Shown here piece after piece: positions 46,542 through 57,764 of a stretch of DNA of 64,000 nt. Origin of the DNA: Trichopria drosophilae (Eukaryota; Arthropoda; Insecta; Hymenoptera; Diapriidae); assembly GCA_030407085.1 (NCBI GenBank), contig CM059582.1, positions 69,831,501-69,895,500 of the forward strand, given 5' to 3'. The notes below the pieces were generated by a model, which worked only from the letters and a program-made list of their open reading frames with translations, made no database searches and was not told the origin of the DNA. Made by a program: the position numbers and the translations under genes. Every line of letters begins with the position of its first letter. Within the stretch, counting starts at the first letter, position 1.

Positions 46542-47663
46542 CTACGCAGTCCTCAATCTTATGCCCTCCTTGCCACACCGGAAGCACTGCGCCGAGCGAT
46601 CGACCGCGCTCTTACAACCCCTTGCAAGATGTCCGCTCTCGTGGCACCTGTAACAGCGTGGGGGTCCCTCGCGCAGTCGAACCCGGCAATTAACCCAGCC
46701 AATTTTAAGCTTTCCCTTTTGCAGCAGTGTGTTTGCTACTGCGACGGGAAGCAAGATATTGGCCGCCTGGGTTCCGCTATATGCTCCCCTGAGCTTGATA
46801 TTCTTAGGGGTCACTGCTTCCGGTGAAGTCATCTCCATGATGGCCTGTGCCACCTCCTCCCGAGTTGTGGCCTCGTCCATGTCCTTGATGGTGATGGCTT
46901 CCTTATGGGACAGTGCCTGTACGACAGCTGTCCCTTGTAGGATGGACGTGGCTTGGAGCTCTTGGGTGCACACGCCAGGCGTTGCAATCTCTATGAGCAG
47001 TTCGCCTGCTTTCGTCCGCCTGATGGCGGTCACCCTTTCTCCTAACTTTTGCAGTTCTGGCGCAGCTTTCATGGTCTTCAGGATGTCGACATATGACGCA
47101 CCGTCCGCTGCCTTGATCTTGATGGCATCGGGGCGGAAGGGTCGGAGGCCGGTTTTTGATTCCGGCTTCCCCCTGTGTCGCTTGCCGACATCCGTTCCCT
47201 GCTGCTGCTGATGTTGTTGCTGCTGCTGCTGCCGTCGTTGTTGCTGTTGATGCTGCTGCGGATGTTGTTGCTGCTGATGCTGTTGCGGTTGTTGTTGCTG
47301 CTGCTGCTTCGCCTTCTTCTTTAGGCCGTTTCTGACCACCGTAACCCGGTCCTGATCTTCCGACTGGGGTTGCCGCTGTTGTTCTGCGCCTGGTGGTACG
47401 GGGCGTTCCTCTTTCTCCTCTTCTTTCCTGACCCGTTTTGTCGCTGGCAGCTTTAGCGGCGAGGGTCCTTTACGCTCCGGACGTTCGGGGGGCTTACGGA
47501 ATAGGGGCGACGTTTGGCTCGCACCGTCCTGGCAAGTGACCGACGCCTGCGAAGCCCCCGAACTTTCTCGTGCCTTGGCGTAATGGCTAAAGGCACGCAG
47601 TGTGCCTTTGGCCATATTCTTGAGCTCCTTGTGGAGATTTTTCTTTTTCTGGATAAATTCCAC
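46542..47663 (-). pseudogene. R1-clade ORF1 (gag-like, CCHC) of copy B
   Basis: 374-codon frame. The N-terminus overlaps a coiled-coil-like KKKNLHKELKNMAKG, then a basic proline-rich part, then a poly-Q/H tract (~residues 115-165; CAG repeats 47200-47310). A conserved block follows (DGASYVDILKTMKAAPELQK, ELLIEIATPG, TITIKDMDEATT), ending in GWVNCRVRLREGPPRCYRC with CYRCHESGHLARGC and CFRCGKEGI. That order is typical of R1-clade ORF1 proteins that coat LINE RNA. The natural start is MEDQLQI at 47901, but the first ~80 codons are frameshifted relative to this frame, and the third knuckle is lost. Confidence 0.82.
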
Positions 47664-48045
47664 AAGGAGCTGAAGTTTTTCTTCCAGGCGCTCGAAACTT
47701 ACAGTCTCGTGCGCCTTTCCTGACAGAGTGTCACTTGTAACATTTAATGTTGTTGGGCCGAGTGACCAACCCCAACAACACTGCGGTTGCCTGATAACGA
47801 CGCCGGAGAGCCCGCTTGCTCACTCGTATCCCACGCCGGTACTGGGGATCCGACCCCTGCACCGTAAGCTTTATTTTATTTATCTGCAGCTGATCTTCCA
47901 TACTTGGTTTATTGTTCGGGGTTCCTTCCCCTAGCTAGTTCTTTGGTCCGCGTCGGGTATTTTATTTCTCCGATACCTTTTACCAGCATTCCCCGATCCG
48001 CCACCTGGGGACGCGCCCGTTAGAAGGATCCAGCAAGACTCCGGC

Positions 48046-48088
<43 letters not shown>
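48046..48088. repeat. (GT)n tract joining LINE copies B and C
   Basis: Pure GT microsatellite of ~38 bases. Copy C ends (3') at its right border and copy B starts (5') at its left border, the same arrangement as at 45166-45326. Confidence 0.95.
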
Positions 48089-48090
<2 letters not shown>

Positions 48091-49532
48091 TCCGAAGCGA
48101 CGATGGAAAGCTCTACCAGCCATCCCTGCCAGCAGGTACCAGCAGGAGTGCGGGGCTCCCACCCGCTAAAACCATCTCCGCTCAGACTGTGATTCCCCCC
48201 TCGGAAACCGCCGCAAGGCATTACTTCGAGAAGGGCAGTCTTTGCATCAGTAGGCCCTCCGCCGATGTTTTGGCTCTTCAAGTCTGGGCGATGTTGTTGC
48301 CTCTTCCGTCTTCTTCTCTTCTGATAGCATTCAGCCTATCGATGATGGAGGTGGCGATGATGACCACCGCGTCCCATCCCTCCTGTGAGGCGAGCAGACA
48401 TTCCCCAATGCCCTGAGGTGTTAGTGGTCCTTCTCCCGAGATCCGGAACTGTTCCCGTTCCGCTGCAAATCCCGGGCAGTGGAAGAGGACATGGGCCACG
48501 TCTTCGTCGACACCAGGGCATGCCGCACTTTGATAAATGCGGAAACGATGTAAGTAGCTGCGAAAGCAGCCGTGCCCGGTGAGCACCTGGGTGAGATGAA
48601 AGGGGGTGTATCCGTGTTTTCTGCCCGTCCACTTTGCTACATCTGGGATGACGCAGTGGGTCCACCGCCCTAATCCGCTGAATCCCATCTTTTTTGCCAC
48701 TCTTCTATGGTCCTCATGGATCATTTGTCGTGGTTCGGCTCCTGGTCGGCGATGTCCTGCCTTATACACCTGCCTTCGCGGTGTACTGCTGCCCTCTCCA
48801 TAGCAAGAAGGTCTATGGGAGGGAGTCCCGCGACCACCGAGAGAGCGATGTCCGATACAGAACGGTAGGCACGGGCCACTCTTAGGGCGGCTGTGCTATA
48901 AGCCCGCCGGCAGGTGGCTCCGTAGCTCTTATGGATGTTCATGGCATCAGCCCAGATCGGTGCCCCGTAAAGAATAACGGAGCTTCCTACCAATGAAAGC
49001 AGAGACCGTCGCGGCTGTTTCGCCCCCCCCCCCCCTATTGGGCCTGATGCTAGAGAGCGTACGAGCCACTTTGAAAGCCTTTACGCCTGCGTTCATCAGG
49101 TGTTGTTTGAACGACAGCCGCGCATCTAGAGTGACTCCAAGATATCTAATAGTGTCCACCGTCCTGATCTGCGTATCTTCCACCGTGAAGGTGGCGTATA
49201 CCCTTTTCTTCGTTCGAGAGATGAGCACCGCCTCCGTCTTCTCAGCCGCCAGATCTAACCCATGGTTGCTCAACCACCTAGCTACTACCTCGATAGCTTC
49301 ATCTCCGCTAAATTGCACCTCGTCGATGGTCTTCGAGACGACGATTAGTGCAAGGTCGTCTGCGAAAGCTACCATGGACACCCCGTCTGGAAGGGATTGC
49401 CTGAGCAGTCCGTCATATAAGACGTTCCAGAGCAAGGGTCCCAGAACCGAACCCTGTGGCACGCCTCCCGTGAAGTTGTAGGAGTACCTGCCGTCATCGG
49501 TGTCATAATACAGGGTTCGTTCTGTTAGGTAG
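48089..49532 (-). pseudogene. R1-clade LINE copy C, 5'-truncated RT and C-terminus
   Basis: 49462-48947 holds MPQGSVLGPLLWNVLYDGLL, AFADDLALIVV (catalytic FADD) and RYLGVTLDARLSFKQHL. A C13 tract at 49023-49035 then shifts the frame. 48993-48721 and 48769-48278 continue with SSVILYGAPIWADAM, PFHLTQVLTGHGCFRSYLHR and the CCHC-like CPGVDEDVAHVLFHC. The 3' UTR ends in GCTTTCCATCGTCGCTTCGG next to the (CA)n tract. The 5' end is truncated at ~49532, where another GT tract starts. This is the only copy in the A-C group retaining the RT catalytic region. Confidence 0.85.
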
Positions 49533-49628
49533 CTTGAGTGTGCGTGTGTGTAAGTGTGTGTGTGTGTGTGCGCGCGCGCGCGCGTGCGTGCGTGTGTATT
49601 TGCGTGTACGCACGTGTGGGTGTGTCGA
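49533..49628. repeat. (GT)n/(GC)n tract beside LINE copy C
   Basis: Imperfect GTGTGCGTGT repeats with a CGCGCG core directly beside the 5'-truncated end of copy C, taken as the right part of its microsatellite target. Confidence 0.93.
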
Positions 49629-49689
49629 CATATACCTACATTCTTTCCAGATTATAGAATATTTCTTGAGATATCAAACAGCAAGCATA

Positions 49690-51070
49690 TTAGTCTAATG
49701 ACCTAATTAAGGTGTGCGAGTGCCTCGCCTCGAACTGGATCATCACTCTAAAACATATTATTGGTCTTCGGTGGAAATTTGAAGTTCCCCAAAAAAAAAT
49801 GCTAACGGCCATAATTAATCTAATGACCTAACTATGATATGCGTGCCCTTAAATTTGAAATGGATCATCATTCTAGAACATATTATGTGACTTCGGTATG
49901 ATTTTTACGTTCCACAAGAAATGCTAATGGCCAGAAGGAAATAGACTTTTTCGATTTTCTTACTTCAACCCAGTTAATTGGTCTAATGACCCAACTAAGA
50001 TGAACGGGTCCTCAAATATGCTCTGGGTCATCATTCTAGAGCGTATTATGCATATTCGGTGTGAATTTCAAGTTCCCAAAAAACTGTTAATGGTCAGCAG
50101 GAAAATGGATTTTACGATTTTTGTTTTTTCGCTCAGTTAATTGGTATAATGACCTAATTAAGGTACGCGAGCCTTCAAATTGGAACTTGATTATCACTCT
50201 GGAATATATTATGGGTCTTTGGTGTGAATTCCAAGTTCACAAAAAAATGCTAACGGACAGCAGGAAATAGAAGTCTTCAATTTTCTTACTTCAACCCAGT
50301 TAATTGGTCTAATAACCCCATTAAGGTACGCGGGTCCTCAAATTTTAACTGGATTATCATTTTACAACATATTATGCGCCTTCGGTGTGAATTTCAAGTT
50401 CCAAAAAAAAAGCTAACGGCCAACAGGAAACAGAATTTATCAATTTTCTTTCTTCAAACCAGTTAATTAATCTAATGATCTAATAAAGGTACGTGTGCCC
50501 GCAAATTCCAACTTGATTATCTATCTAGAACATATTATGCATCTTGGGTGTGATTTTTAAGTTCCCATTAAAAATGCTAACCGCCAGCAGGAAATAGAAT
50601 TTTTCAACTCTCTTACTTCCACCCTGTTAATTGGTTTAATGACCTAATTAAGGTGCGCGGCTCCTCGCTTATCTGGATCATCATTCTAGAACATATTATG
50701 TGTCTTCGATGTAAATTTCAAGTTCCCCAAAAAATGCTAACGGCTAACAGGAAATAGAATTTTTGGATTTTTTTACTTTCACCCAGTTAATTGATCTCAT
50801 AACCTAATTAAGTTACGCGGGTCCTCAAATTTGAACTGGATCATCATTCTAGAACATATTATGCGTCTTCGGTGTGAATTTAAAGTTCCGAAAACACTAC
50901 TAACGGCCAGCAGGAAAAAGAATTTTTCGATTTTCTTACTTCCACCCAGTTAATTGATCTAATAACCTAATTAAGGTACGCGGGTCCTCAGATTTGAACT
51001 TGATCAACATTCTAGAACATATTATGTGACTTCGGTATGAATTTTACGTTCCACAAGAAATGCATACGCA
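49690..51070. repeat. 163-bp satellite array, nine monomers
   Basis: The phrase TCTAGAACATATTATG recurs near 49753, 49879, 50041, 50204, 50367, 50530, 50690, 50853 and 51017, a regular spacing of 160-164 bases except for the shortened first unit. Each unit also has CCCAGTTAATTGGTCTAATG, AAGGTACGCGGGTCCTCAAA and TGCTAACGGCCAGCAGGAAA. Monomers differ by ~10-20 percent. No coding sequence. A lone monomer is at 43340-43447. Confidence 0.95.
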
Positions 51071-53170
51071 CGTAAAAGCAAGAACTTACATTTTCAACGA
51101 GGTCCTGTCCCCGGGTGAGCAAACTTGCCGTCTGGCTGATACTCTATAGCTTAAACTAAGATACGTTATTTTAACGTCCGCAAGGATTCGGAACTTTCAG
51201 TTTAGGGTATGAAGTGACTCTTCATTCTTCAACGATCGTGGAGGAAATGAAAAAGAGTTCGGAACGGAAGGAACTGATAAACGGTAACAGGATTACTGGG
51301 TTAATTCGAGGATTAGAACAGCACAAGAGTAGAATATAAAAAAAAACTACAAAAACTAAAAGGTGTAGGGAAATAGGGGGTAACTGTTGGAGGTCCGAAT
51401 AACGAGGCACACCCTCGGGGCGTTCACAACTTATGACAGGGTGCACGTTAATCTAACATCCGGGTCCGTCAGGTCAGAGAGTTGGACCCGGAATTGGAGA
51501 GGCCAGAGTCCCTGTAGTAAGAGTTAAGCCTAGAGACCTAGGCCGCCATTTTCAGAGACCGATCGACTCGCAATTCCCGCGAACTATATATAGAGGAATT
51601 CTATTCGCCGGTCGACAGGTCCCAGAAAATGCGCTGATAGGTTCTTCTGATGGCCTAACTCTTACTACAGGGACTCTAGGAGGGGCGGCTCCCGAGCGAC
51701 GTCTGGTAAAGTCCGACGAGTTTCCTCACGCGTCGGGAGAGGAGTTAGTGCGCGACGGTCACTGGGTCGAGGACGAGACCTCGCGTTGGCATGACGCGTA
51801 ATTGAGTAGGGTTGCGGGGACGGGTACGCAAGGCAAGGTTTCCGTCGAGCCGTGGTCGTCGGGGGTGTTGACCGCGGGATTATCGGGGCCAAGAGAAAGG
51901 TTCGGTGATGCTACCAAACTGCACTGCAAACCTCCATGTGACTCTTCGCGTGTCCGCGAGGATGTGGACGGGGGGCATGTATTCCCGTGTGGCCGAGAAG
52001 TCACGGATCAGCCGGAATCAAAGGCCGGATCAGTATGAATTGCCGCGGCACCTCGGGAGGAATTACCACTGACACGAGCGGTAATTGGGTCGCCGCACCG
52101 ACGGGGTCGGTAAGGAAAACGCGCGATCTGACGGAGGTGCATGTGGGCGGGGGTTTGGCCCGTCCTCGTGCGCCATCGCGAACAATAGCAATTTGCCTTC
52201 CCTCTCCATCTCCCAACACCACTGGCAATGCTTCCGGAAAGAGATTCGCGGTAGTGGTGGGAAAGGGTTGGCTAAACGCGATGCGGACGTTGGATGCGAA
52301 ACCGAGGAGCGGCCGGATGTGACCGGATTTGACTTGTGCTGACTCGGCGGGATTACCGAATCGGGTTGGCCCGACGTAGAGGGTTTCAGCGACAGATCTC
52401 ACAGGTGTATCGAATCGGGTGAATTTGAGCGACATAACCGAGGTTGTTCCAAGGTAGGACAAGTCCCTAGAGCATCGGCCACCCAATTGCAGGGGTTGCA
52501 AACCGCAATGATTTGGGGGACTGGGTTACCTACCGTCGGGGTAGCATATTCCACCCCCGGAGGGGCAGGGGTTTCCTTCATTCAGGTGGCTCGTTCCACT
52601 TACGAGGATTCAGGGGTTTCCACTGTTGGGTTGAGTACAGCGCTCAACAACTGTTCGGGGCGAGGGGCAATTTCGTTTTAACCCTTAGTTACTAAGACTA
52701 TTTTAATCAATTTGTCCACCACTACCTGGGTCAATTATATTCTGCCGTTTGGAAATGCTTACAGTTGCGCAATTTATAAAGTACCATTTCCATTTTCTCC
52801 AGGGTCAGAAACGACCCTGCTGTAGTAACTACGGGTTAATAATTGACAATATCAACCTATATGCATATGGCCGGAACCAAGACCAGGTTGAAAATAAGTA
52901 TTTTCGGTACTCCTATAATGGAATCTTCGAATACGCTTATCCTTGGTATCCTGCTTTCATCCATTACTATACCTGGTCAGTGCAACAGCTTAGTGTCAGG
53001 CACAGACTCGGGCGCCGTTTGTTTAATGGCGCCGGTGCGTCCTGTATCATGGACTAGTTTCGGTCGAATCACCTACCGGGGTACTCCGACTACTTCTGGT
53101 GCACTGTAATTTTCCACGGGAGGTTAGGGGGTATTAATTAACAATCGCTTTGACGGGCGGCCGCGACGAC
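51071..53170. other. GC-rich unclassified segment with open frames
   Basis: Base composition changes to GC-rich at ~51600-52680. Longest frames: minus 52501-52001 (166 codons, rich in P, V, T; RPLLGFASNVRIAF) and plus 52843-53109 (88 codons, with a hydrophobic stretch SSNTLILGILLSSITIPG like a signal peptide). Neither matches a family I know and the minus frame is overlapped by open plus frames, as expected of GC-rich DNA. An exact 26-bp inverted repeat lies at 51505-51530 and 51652-51677 around a TATATATAG. It could be a decayed retroelement. Confidence 0.35.
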
Positions 53171-53449
53171 ACGGCACACGGTGTTTGATGGACGACGTCT
53201 CGCGGACATTTCTTTTGGATCGATCATCCCCTGGCGAATTTTTAACCGATTTCAATGAATCCGGGTTTAAAATACTCAGGAAGGATTGTAGAATCACTGT
53301 AGAGTGCACATTGTTGATATCTTTATTTTCCTATTGACAGTGCGTCCTCAAATTCACCAATATTTAACAACGTAAATAACTCATAGAAGTAGAAGTTGTT
53401 TATTTATCGAAGTACGCTTAGATTAGCTTGAAATTTCTTACTGGGGGGT

Positions 53450-54250
53450 ATTTTGGGTCGCAGAATAAGAATCTCGTACCGGATTTGAAAAATTCAAAAT
53501 GGCGGATCCAATATGGCGGACAAATTTTAAAAAAGTCTTACAGTCGCTTAAAAGTTATTATTCCGGGGTTTTTTCGGTCGTAGAATACGAATCTCTTACC
53601 GGATTGGCAAAATTAAAAATGGCGGATCCAATATGGCGGACAAATTAAAAAAAAATACTTACATTCACTGAAATGTTGTTGCTCCGGGTTTTTTTTGGAT
53701 CGCAGAATACGAATCTCTTACCGGATTTGCAAAATTCAAAATGGCAGATCCAATATGGCGGACAAATTTAAAAAAAATACTTACATTCACTGAAATGTTG
53801 TTACTCCGGGGTTTTTTGTGGCGCAGAATACGAATCTCGTACCGGATATGCAAATTTCGAATATGAATCTCGTACCAGATTTGCAAAATTCAACATGGCT
53901 GATCCAATATGGCCGACGAATTGTTAAAAAAAATGCTTACATTCGCTGAAAAGTTGTTGCTCCGGTGTTTTTTTGGGTCGCAGAATATGAATCTCGTACC
54001 GGATTTGAAAATTTCAAAATGACGGATCCAATATGGTGGACGAATTTTTAAGAAATGAGATTCGAGTCAATATTGGCTTATTTACTAAAAATGCTTACCT
54101 TCGCTTAAAACTTGTTGCTCTGAGGTATTGTGGGTCGCTGAGTACGAATGTCGTTCCAGATTTTCAAAATTCAAAATGGCATGGCGATCCTAATATGGCG
54201 GAAAAATATTCTAAAAAATGTTTATTTTGGCTTGAAATGTGTTACCCGGG
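53450..54250. repeat. Tandem ~120-bp units, left foldback arm
   Basis: Six to seven units, each with GGGTCGCAGAATACGAATCT, ACCGGATTTGCAAAATTCAA and AATGGCGGATCCAATATGGC, then a T-run and ACTTACATTCACTGAAATGT. Units 1-4 are close to each other; the last two (54000-54250) are diverged. Confidence 0.9.
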
Positions 54251-54331
54251 TGTTTTCGATTGACGAATACAAATTTCGTACCTGATTTTCCAGTATTGAA
54301 AACGGCGGATCTATTTCTCAGATATGCGTTT

Positions 54332-54347
54332 TCGTGTGCGCGCGCGC

Positions 54348-54406
<59 letters not shown>
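54332..54406. repeat. (GT)n microsatellite
   Basis: GCGCGCGC followed by ~28 GT units, in the centre of the foldback element. Poly-VC and poly-TH frames are artefacts. Confidence 0.97.
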
Positions 54407-54413
<7 letters not shown>

Positions 54414-55659
54414 CCGTGTGTTTTACAATATAAATATTAACGCTTATTAAATTAAAAATAAGACTAAAATATTCTCCCACAAACTGAATCTTAAAAGTTT
54501 TAATCACATTTGGTTTAAACGCAATTTAAATATCTCGTAATGCAAATAAAAATATTGCGCTTGTAGTGCTGGAAGTTTATTATTTTATTACTTGTATGTA
54601 GGAATTCTCCAGATTTTTATACATGTCAGGATAAAAATGATGAACCCGTCCACGTAAAAATTGCAGTATTCGAGTACTTACACTGTAATGAAATGCCAAT
54701 TAACAAAAACTAGGGTGAATATTACTGAAATTCCACATCCGACTATTTACGTATTTGGATAAAATGCAAAAAATGTCAAAAACACGCTATTTTTTTATCT
54801 ATTTTTTTCCTTAAACGCTGTTTTTATTGGAATTGAAAACGCACATAGTAGTAAAGAAGATTTTTTTATAGTTTTCAGAAACATTTTTGAATTTTTGAAA
54901 TTGGCACCTTTTCGAAAAACTTAAAAGTAGTTACAAAAATTTGAAAAAAATTCATTTATATTTTTCGAGTGATTCTACACGCTTTTTGTTGTATAATATT
55001 TTTTCTTAAAATTTATCATACTTGAGGTTCAAAATCATGAAATTTTACCCTGCAATGCACCCCTTCCGTCGCCATATTGGATTCGTTACATTAAAATTAA
55101 TTTCTTCAGGTCCGTAACTTTTTAGTTGCACTAAAAGTTGCTGTGGTTTTAAAAGTTTTTATACAGAAAGATGAGGTGCTTCAATGTAAAAGTAACGTTT
55201 GATGAACAAAAAATGGATTGAAAGAAATCGTGCAGTTGTAACTTTTTAATATTTAGCGTGTTTCTGACATTTTCGCGCATTGTAATCCTTGCCAATGAAA
55301 ACAACTCACTGAAAAGTTTGTCTATTATTTTCCACACTTTTTGTTCAGTTGCACTTCATTACATTGAGTGTACTCGAAAACTGCAATTTTGACGTTAACG
55401 GGTTAATTGTAGCTGAGACGTAAATTATTTACATTGCTTTTACTATCATGCTACATATTATGCAACACTATCGCATTTAGAATGTTGAAAATCTCACTTG
55501 TGGGCAATCCATGTCTCATCAAGCTCTTGCATACCAACATTCGCACCGAAATCGACATAACTTCAAGAACATGATTTCCAATTTTTGTTATATCACAACT
55601 AATATCACATTTGCATTCAGGCCCCGAATAATACATCTGCGTACGAAATTCATATTCTG

Positions 55660-56040
55660 CGACCCAAAAAAAACCCGGAGCAACAACTTTTAAGCGAATG
55701 TAAGCATTTTTTAAGAATTCGTCCGCCATATTGGATTCGCCATTTTGAATTTTGCAAATCCGGTACGAGATGCGTATTCTGCGCCTTAAAAAACCTCGGA
55801 GGAACAACTTTTAAGTGAATGTAAGTATTTTTTTTTTAATTTGTCCGCCATATTGGATCCGCCATTTTGAAATTTGCAAATCCGGTAAAAGATTCGTATT
55901 CTACGACCGAAAAAAAACCCGGAGCAACAACTTTTAAGCGATTGTAAGATTTTTTTTAAATTTGTCCGCCATATTGGATCCGCCATTTAAAATTTTTCAA
56001 ATCCGGTACGAGATTCTTATTCTGCGACCCAAAATACCCC
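55660..56040. repeat. Tandem ~120-bp units, right foldback arm (inverted)
   Basis: Three units in reverse orientation to 53450-54250 (TCCGCCATATTGGATCCGCC, TTTGCAAATCCGGTACGAGA, ATTCGTATTCTGCGACC). Fewer copies than the left arm, suggesting unequal exchange or slippage after the element formed. Confidence 0.9.
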
Positions 56041-56315
56041 CCAGTAAGAAATTTCAAGCTAATCTAAGCGTACTTCGATAAATAAACAACTTCTACTTCT
56101 ATGAGTTATTTACGTTGTTAAATATTGGTGACTTTGAGGACGCACTGTCAATCGGAAAATAAAGATATCAATAATGTGCACTCCACAGTGATTCTACAAT
56201 CCTTCCTGAGTATTTTAAACCTGGATTCACTGAAATCGGTTAAAAAATCGCCAGGGTATGATCGATCCAAAAGAAATGTCCGCGAGACGTCGTCCATCAA
56301 ACACCGTGCGGCACG

Positions 56316-57135
56316 GCTCCAGCTAGGAGAACCTATACCACCTGGGAGGGTTCGTAGACGGTCGGACTTGGAGAGGCAAACGCAAAGAAATAGTTCATAC
56401 TTTTTGCTGACTAGCTGCTGGTCTGTTATAATACTACATTAACCGTTTAATGTTTTCACAATTTACATTAGTGTGATTTCTTTCATTAGGAAGAACTTGG
56501 CTGTACTACTTGGTTTTAACATTGTTTTTATTATAACAATACAGTATAATTTATTCATTCATAAAAAAGTGAATATTATTTTTGAAATAATAATGCATTT
56601 CAATTTTCTTGTAGCGACGCAGAGCTATAAAATGTATTTTCGGCATATTCAAATAATTCCTATTTTCGCGCATAATATTAATTTCATTAAAAGTATTATA
56701 ATACAAAATTCCTAGAATTCGAGAGCTGGAATTAGAAATAAGGGTGGCATGAAAATGAAAATTAAGGAGTATATCTCGGAGCGCGGACTATGTAGACAAA
56801 CCGCGTCCGATTGACTCAGTAAATTTAAGTGGGAATTCACATTTTCGGCATTAACCATTCCGATCGAAAATTCAGCAATTGGTGCGGCGAAAGATCAACA
56901 TTTCCTATTTAAACAGGCCAAATCGGGCTAGACGACACCTTCCTCCGGAGACCTTCGCCCGGCTCAGTACACGAGTACTAAAGCGGAAATAGGTCCACAG
57001 TACGGAGTACTTTATATTTTAAACGGTCCTCTTAGGATCGTTCGCAAACAAAAAAAACAAATAGGGAAATCAATTTGTTTCTGTATACTGAGCTTCCTGC
57101 TTGGGATGCCATATACCATTTTTATCGAGCCGGCA
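56316..57135. other. No gene seen
   Basis: AT-rich sequence with one 80-codon plus-strand frame at 56473-56715 that is hydrophobic, low in complexity and has no known relative. The second half (56740-57000) is more GC-balanced but empty of recognisable signals. Confidence 0.45.
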
Positions 57136-57545
57136 AAATAGTGGAGGCACCTATTTTGGCTAGTTGTACATTCAACAGCTCTCTGCTAAAGTAGCCTTGA
57201 ATCTCCGGCTACTGACATCAAGTGCACTCTGCTAGAGTTGCCGGATGGGACCCACTGCATTTGATTAAAAAAACAGCTCGAAATAGCGGAGGTATTGATT
57301 CAAAAAGCTCTCTGCTAGAGTAGCTTTGAATCTCCAGATATATTCATCCAGTGCACTCTGCTGGAGTAGCCGGATGACACCAACTACATTTTCTAAAAAA
57401 ACAGTTCAAAATAGTGGAGGCATTGATTCAAAAAGCTCTCTGCTAGAGTAGTATTGAATCCCCCGCTTTAGTCATCCAGTGCACTCTGCTTGAGTTGCCG
57501 GATGCACAGCTACTATTTTTTTTAAGGTAGCGCCAAATAGTGGAG
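57136..57545. repeat. Tandem repeat, ~125-145-bp unit, three copies
   Basis: AAATAGYGGAGG recurs at 57136, 57282, 57411 and 57535. Each unit has two copies of CTCTGCTAGAGTAGC-like sequence (for example AGCTCTCTGCTAGAGTAGC and CACTCTGCTGGAGTAGCCGG). The CTCTGCTAGAG core is nearly self-complementary. The fourth unit is cut short. Confidence 0.85.
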
Positions 57546-57764
57546 ACGCCAAAATACGATCGCGTCAAAAAAAATTAAAACTCTCTATATTTCACGCCGA
57601 TCACTAATCTTTCATTGGTCGTCAATTTGACCATCCTGACTAGTGGATCTTTTCGACCTTTTCCGGAAGGTCACGAGAATATCCGAACATGACCTTGAAT
57701 ATTATAAAAGGCCGCATTATGACGGGTCACGGCACAGTTCGCCTGAATATTCAACGCTCGCAAG

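Larger units (their letters stand above)
45327..48045 (-). mobile_element. R1-clade LINE copy B, RT deleted
   Basis: The 5' end (minus strand CCGCCGGAGTCTTGCTGGAT) abuts the (CA)n tract at 48046 and the 3' end (GCTTTCCATCGTCGCTTTAG) abuts the tract at 45326, so both termini are present. Between the endonuclease (to 45445) and the 3' terminus the whole RT is missing. ORF1 and the endonuclease are described separately. The termini match copies A (5') and C (3'). Target choice of (AC)n repeats points to the Waldo/Mino branch of the R1 clade. Confidence 0.85.
53171..56315. repeat. Large foldback element with repeat-built arms
   Basis: The outer left arm 53171-53560 matches the reverse complement of 55960-56315 through long blocks (CACGGTGTTTGATGGACGAC, ATAACTCATAGAAGTAGAAG, GAAGTACGCTTAGATTAGCT). 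Inward, both arms change to tandem units of about 120 bp. The ~1.4-kb centre (54250-55650) has no ORF above background and a (GT)n tract at 54332-54406. No transposase is present and no target duplication was found. It behaves like a foldback-type or very-long-TIR non-autonomous element. Confidence 0.8.

Noticed and set aside
56473..56715. 80-codon hydrophobic ORF
   Set aside because: Composition expected from AT-rich DNA (I, F, N, K, Y); no signal or relative.
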